Below are positions 43,129 to 44,587 of a stretch of DNA of 44,587 bases, piece by piece; within the stretch, counting starts at the first letter, position 1; each line of letters opens with the position of its first letter. The stretch lies in assembly GCA_015485585.1 (NCBI GenBank), contig WFTI01000035.1, positions 1-44,587 of the forward strand, in the 5' to 3' direction. The position numbers and the translations under genes were made by a program. This DNA comes from Candidatus Dojkabacteria bacterium (GTDB taxonomy: Bacteria; Patescibacteriota; Dojkabacteria; GCA-002793355). The notes beneath the pieces were generated by a model that saw nothing but the letters and a program-made list of their open reading frames with translations, made no database searches and was not told the DNA's origin.

Positions 43129-44298
43129 TTATATTTTAGCATCATCAGGAATAAGAATCTTCGAAGATTCAGGCTTTTTTGCCTCTTTAGTTTCTTCTTT
43201 CTTGTTTTGTTTTATAAAACCTAACTCCCTTAGTAAGCTTTCTTCTGCCTTTACCAATAATGCTCGAGTAAGAAGTTCTATTGAGCTTATCTTAGCCTTT
43301 CCAGCCGAGGCATAATCAAAGGCAGCCCGCTCTAAATACATTCTATCTTTCTGGGGATCTATACTTATGTTTCGGGTTTTTATATAAAGGTTCCAGAATA
43401 CCCTATGCTTTATCTCATCTACAACCTGGTGCGTAATCTGTTCTCTGAACTGTTCTTCGGTTAGGTTGTTAGCCTTGAGATAATCTTGAAATGTTACCCC
43501 TAACCTTTGCATATTTTTCTCTATTTCTTCTTTCGCTTGGTTGTAGCGTTCTTCAATTAAAGAGGTAGGTATCTTTACATCTAAATCATGAATAATCTGG
43601 TGAAAAACCTCTTCATATTTTTGCACTAAGGTGTTCGCCCTCTTGTTGCTTTCTACTATCTTACGAAGATGCTCTTTCAGTTCTTTAAGGTTTGTAATAT
43701 TTGGAAGTTTTAACTCTTTAACCCATTCGTCTGAGGGTTTAGAAAACTCTGATTTTTTTCGTTTATCAACCCTCTTCTGCCAATCTGCAAAAAGGCTCGC
43801 TAAAGCTTCTTCTACCTCTTTCTCAGAGACATCAACTTTTATCTCCTCAGAGAAATAATACTTCTTAAGATCAGGCAATTTAGGAGAAGGTGCCCAATAT
43901 AACCGTACTGTCAACACAATTGGTGCTTCTACCATCTTAAACTGTAGGTCTTCTATATAAGGATCTCCAACTACTATTCTGTCTTCTCCAACAACTTCAG
44001 GTAGTTTCTTGGCAAGCTCTGAGGGGAGTCCCACGATAAGTGTTGATAAGGTTTTCTCAACAAGTTGTTGATAGATCTGAGGTTCTAAGATCTCGCGGGG
44101 TACGTTTCCCTTACGAAAACCTTTCATCTCAGTCTCTTTAGCGTGTTCCTTATAAAGCTGCTCGTAAACCAACCTTTGTAAAGTAGGATTAAGCTGAACC
44201 TCAAGAAGAATACGTTGATTCTTTTTATCATCCTCTTTGACGTTAACCTCTTTAATCAATGGAGGAAGTTTGTCAGGTGTGCTTATTGTTGTACTCAT
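43129..44298 (-). CDS. tig: Trigger factor lacking the central PPIase domain
   Basis: Ribosome-binding motif MKGFRKGNVPREIL; the C-terminal chaperone region follows without FKBP-like sequence. Confidence 0.88.
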   Translation of the reverse strand: MSTTISTPDKLPPLIKEVNVKEDDKKNQRILLEVQLNPTLQRLVYEQLYKEHAKETEMKGFRKGNVPREILEPQIYQQLVEKTLSTLIVGLPSELAKKLPEVVGEDRIVVGDPYIEDLQFKMVEAPIVLTVRLYWAPSPKLPDLKKYYFSEEIKVDVSEKEVEEALASLFADWQKRVDKRKKSEFSKPSDEWVKELKLPNITNLKELKEHLRKIVESNKRANTLVQKYEEVFHQIIHDLDVKIPTSLIEERYNQAKEEIEKNMQRLGVTFQDYLKANNLTEEQFREQITHQVVDEIKHRVFWNLYIKTRNISIDPQKDRMYLERAAFDYASAGKAKISSIELLTRALLVKAEESLLRELGFIKQNKKEETKEAKKPESSKILIPDDAKI

Positions 44299-44388
44299 TT
44301 TTCTTCTTTACTATTTTAGATACTTTGCTATTTTACCTTATATTTAAAACTCTTTGTAAGTAACGATATAATTTAATAATCTTTCTAA

Positions 44389-44476
44389 GGAGGGGTGCCG
44401 GAGCGGCCGAACGGGGCGGTCTCGAAAACCGCTGTACCCTTTATGGGTACCGAGGGTTCGAATCCCTCCCCCTCCG
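44389..44476 (+). tRNA. tRNA-Ser(CGA)
   Basis: Class II tRNA with long variable arm (taccctttatgggta); anticodon loop CTCGAAA. Upstream TATAAT at 44367-44372. Confidence 0.93.
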
Positions 44477-44506
44477 AAGAAAAGGCTAAAAATAAATATT
44501 AAAAAC

Positions 44507-44587
44507 ATGAACAAAACTTGGATTTATAAAGATCTAATCGATATTGTTGTTATATTCCACCGCAAAAGCCTCGTATTAGATATAACC
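44507..44587 (+). CDS. Possible CDS start, truncated by window end
   Basis: ATG followed by 27 open codons (MNKTWIYKDLIDIVVIFHRKSLVLDIT…) running off the window. Confidence 0.3.
   Translation, partial: MNKTWIYKDLIDIVVIFHRKSLVLDIT

Noticed and set aside
1-44587. Alternative genetic code (UGA recoded as Gly/Trp)
   Set aside because: TGA is used as an ordinary stop (e.g. the mraZ/rsmH ATGA overlap), ORFs are intact under code 11, and the tRNA-Trp is CCA.
1-44587. Mobile element, prophage, CRISPR-Cas or defence island
   Set aside because: No transposase, integrase, phage structural, Cas or restriction-modification genes, and no direct-repeat arrays were seen. RmuC, YraN-like and RecG are housekeeping-type genes here.

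Overview
The window is a compact, mostly minus-strand chromosomal segment, about 95% coding. It carries informational and cell-wall genes of what looks like a streamlined CPR/Patescibacteria-type bacterium. The lineage call is an inference from gene content, gene order and small proteins. Blocks seen: OB-HD nuclease; M50 protease; rpsP-rnc-nusB-rpmF; mreB-mreC-mreD-like-mrdA; rpmB-rplA-rplK-nusG-secE-rpmG; rmuC; mutL and map; rnhB-rplS; O-antigen-ligase-like/TPR membrane protein; speD; ruvC-yebC; divergent enolase; mraZ-rsmH-ftsL-like-ftsI; PBP1A; recG; tig-clpP-thrS-infC-rpmI-rplT-pheS-pheT. There are 12 tRNA genes. I saw no rRNA, CRISPR array, transposon or prophage. The most striking signal is not a gene. 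About 20 genes have a near-consensus sigma70 -10 hexamer (TATAAT, TAGAAT, TACAAT, TAAAAT) ending only 5-8 nt before the start codon, usually with no Shine-Dalgarno sequence. This predicts pervasive leaderless mRNAs. In extreme form, mutL and map are divergent, 18 bp apart, and share one palindromic ATTATAAT placed exactly 5 nt from both start codons. Other notable items: a perfect 19-bp-arm palindrome inside the enolase gene, a 10-bp-phased MraZ-like operator in the mraZ promoter, tRNA-Arg with a GCG anticodon, a trigger factor without its PPIase domain, an L19 with an extra helical insert, and overlapping 3' ends at convergent gene pairs.
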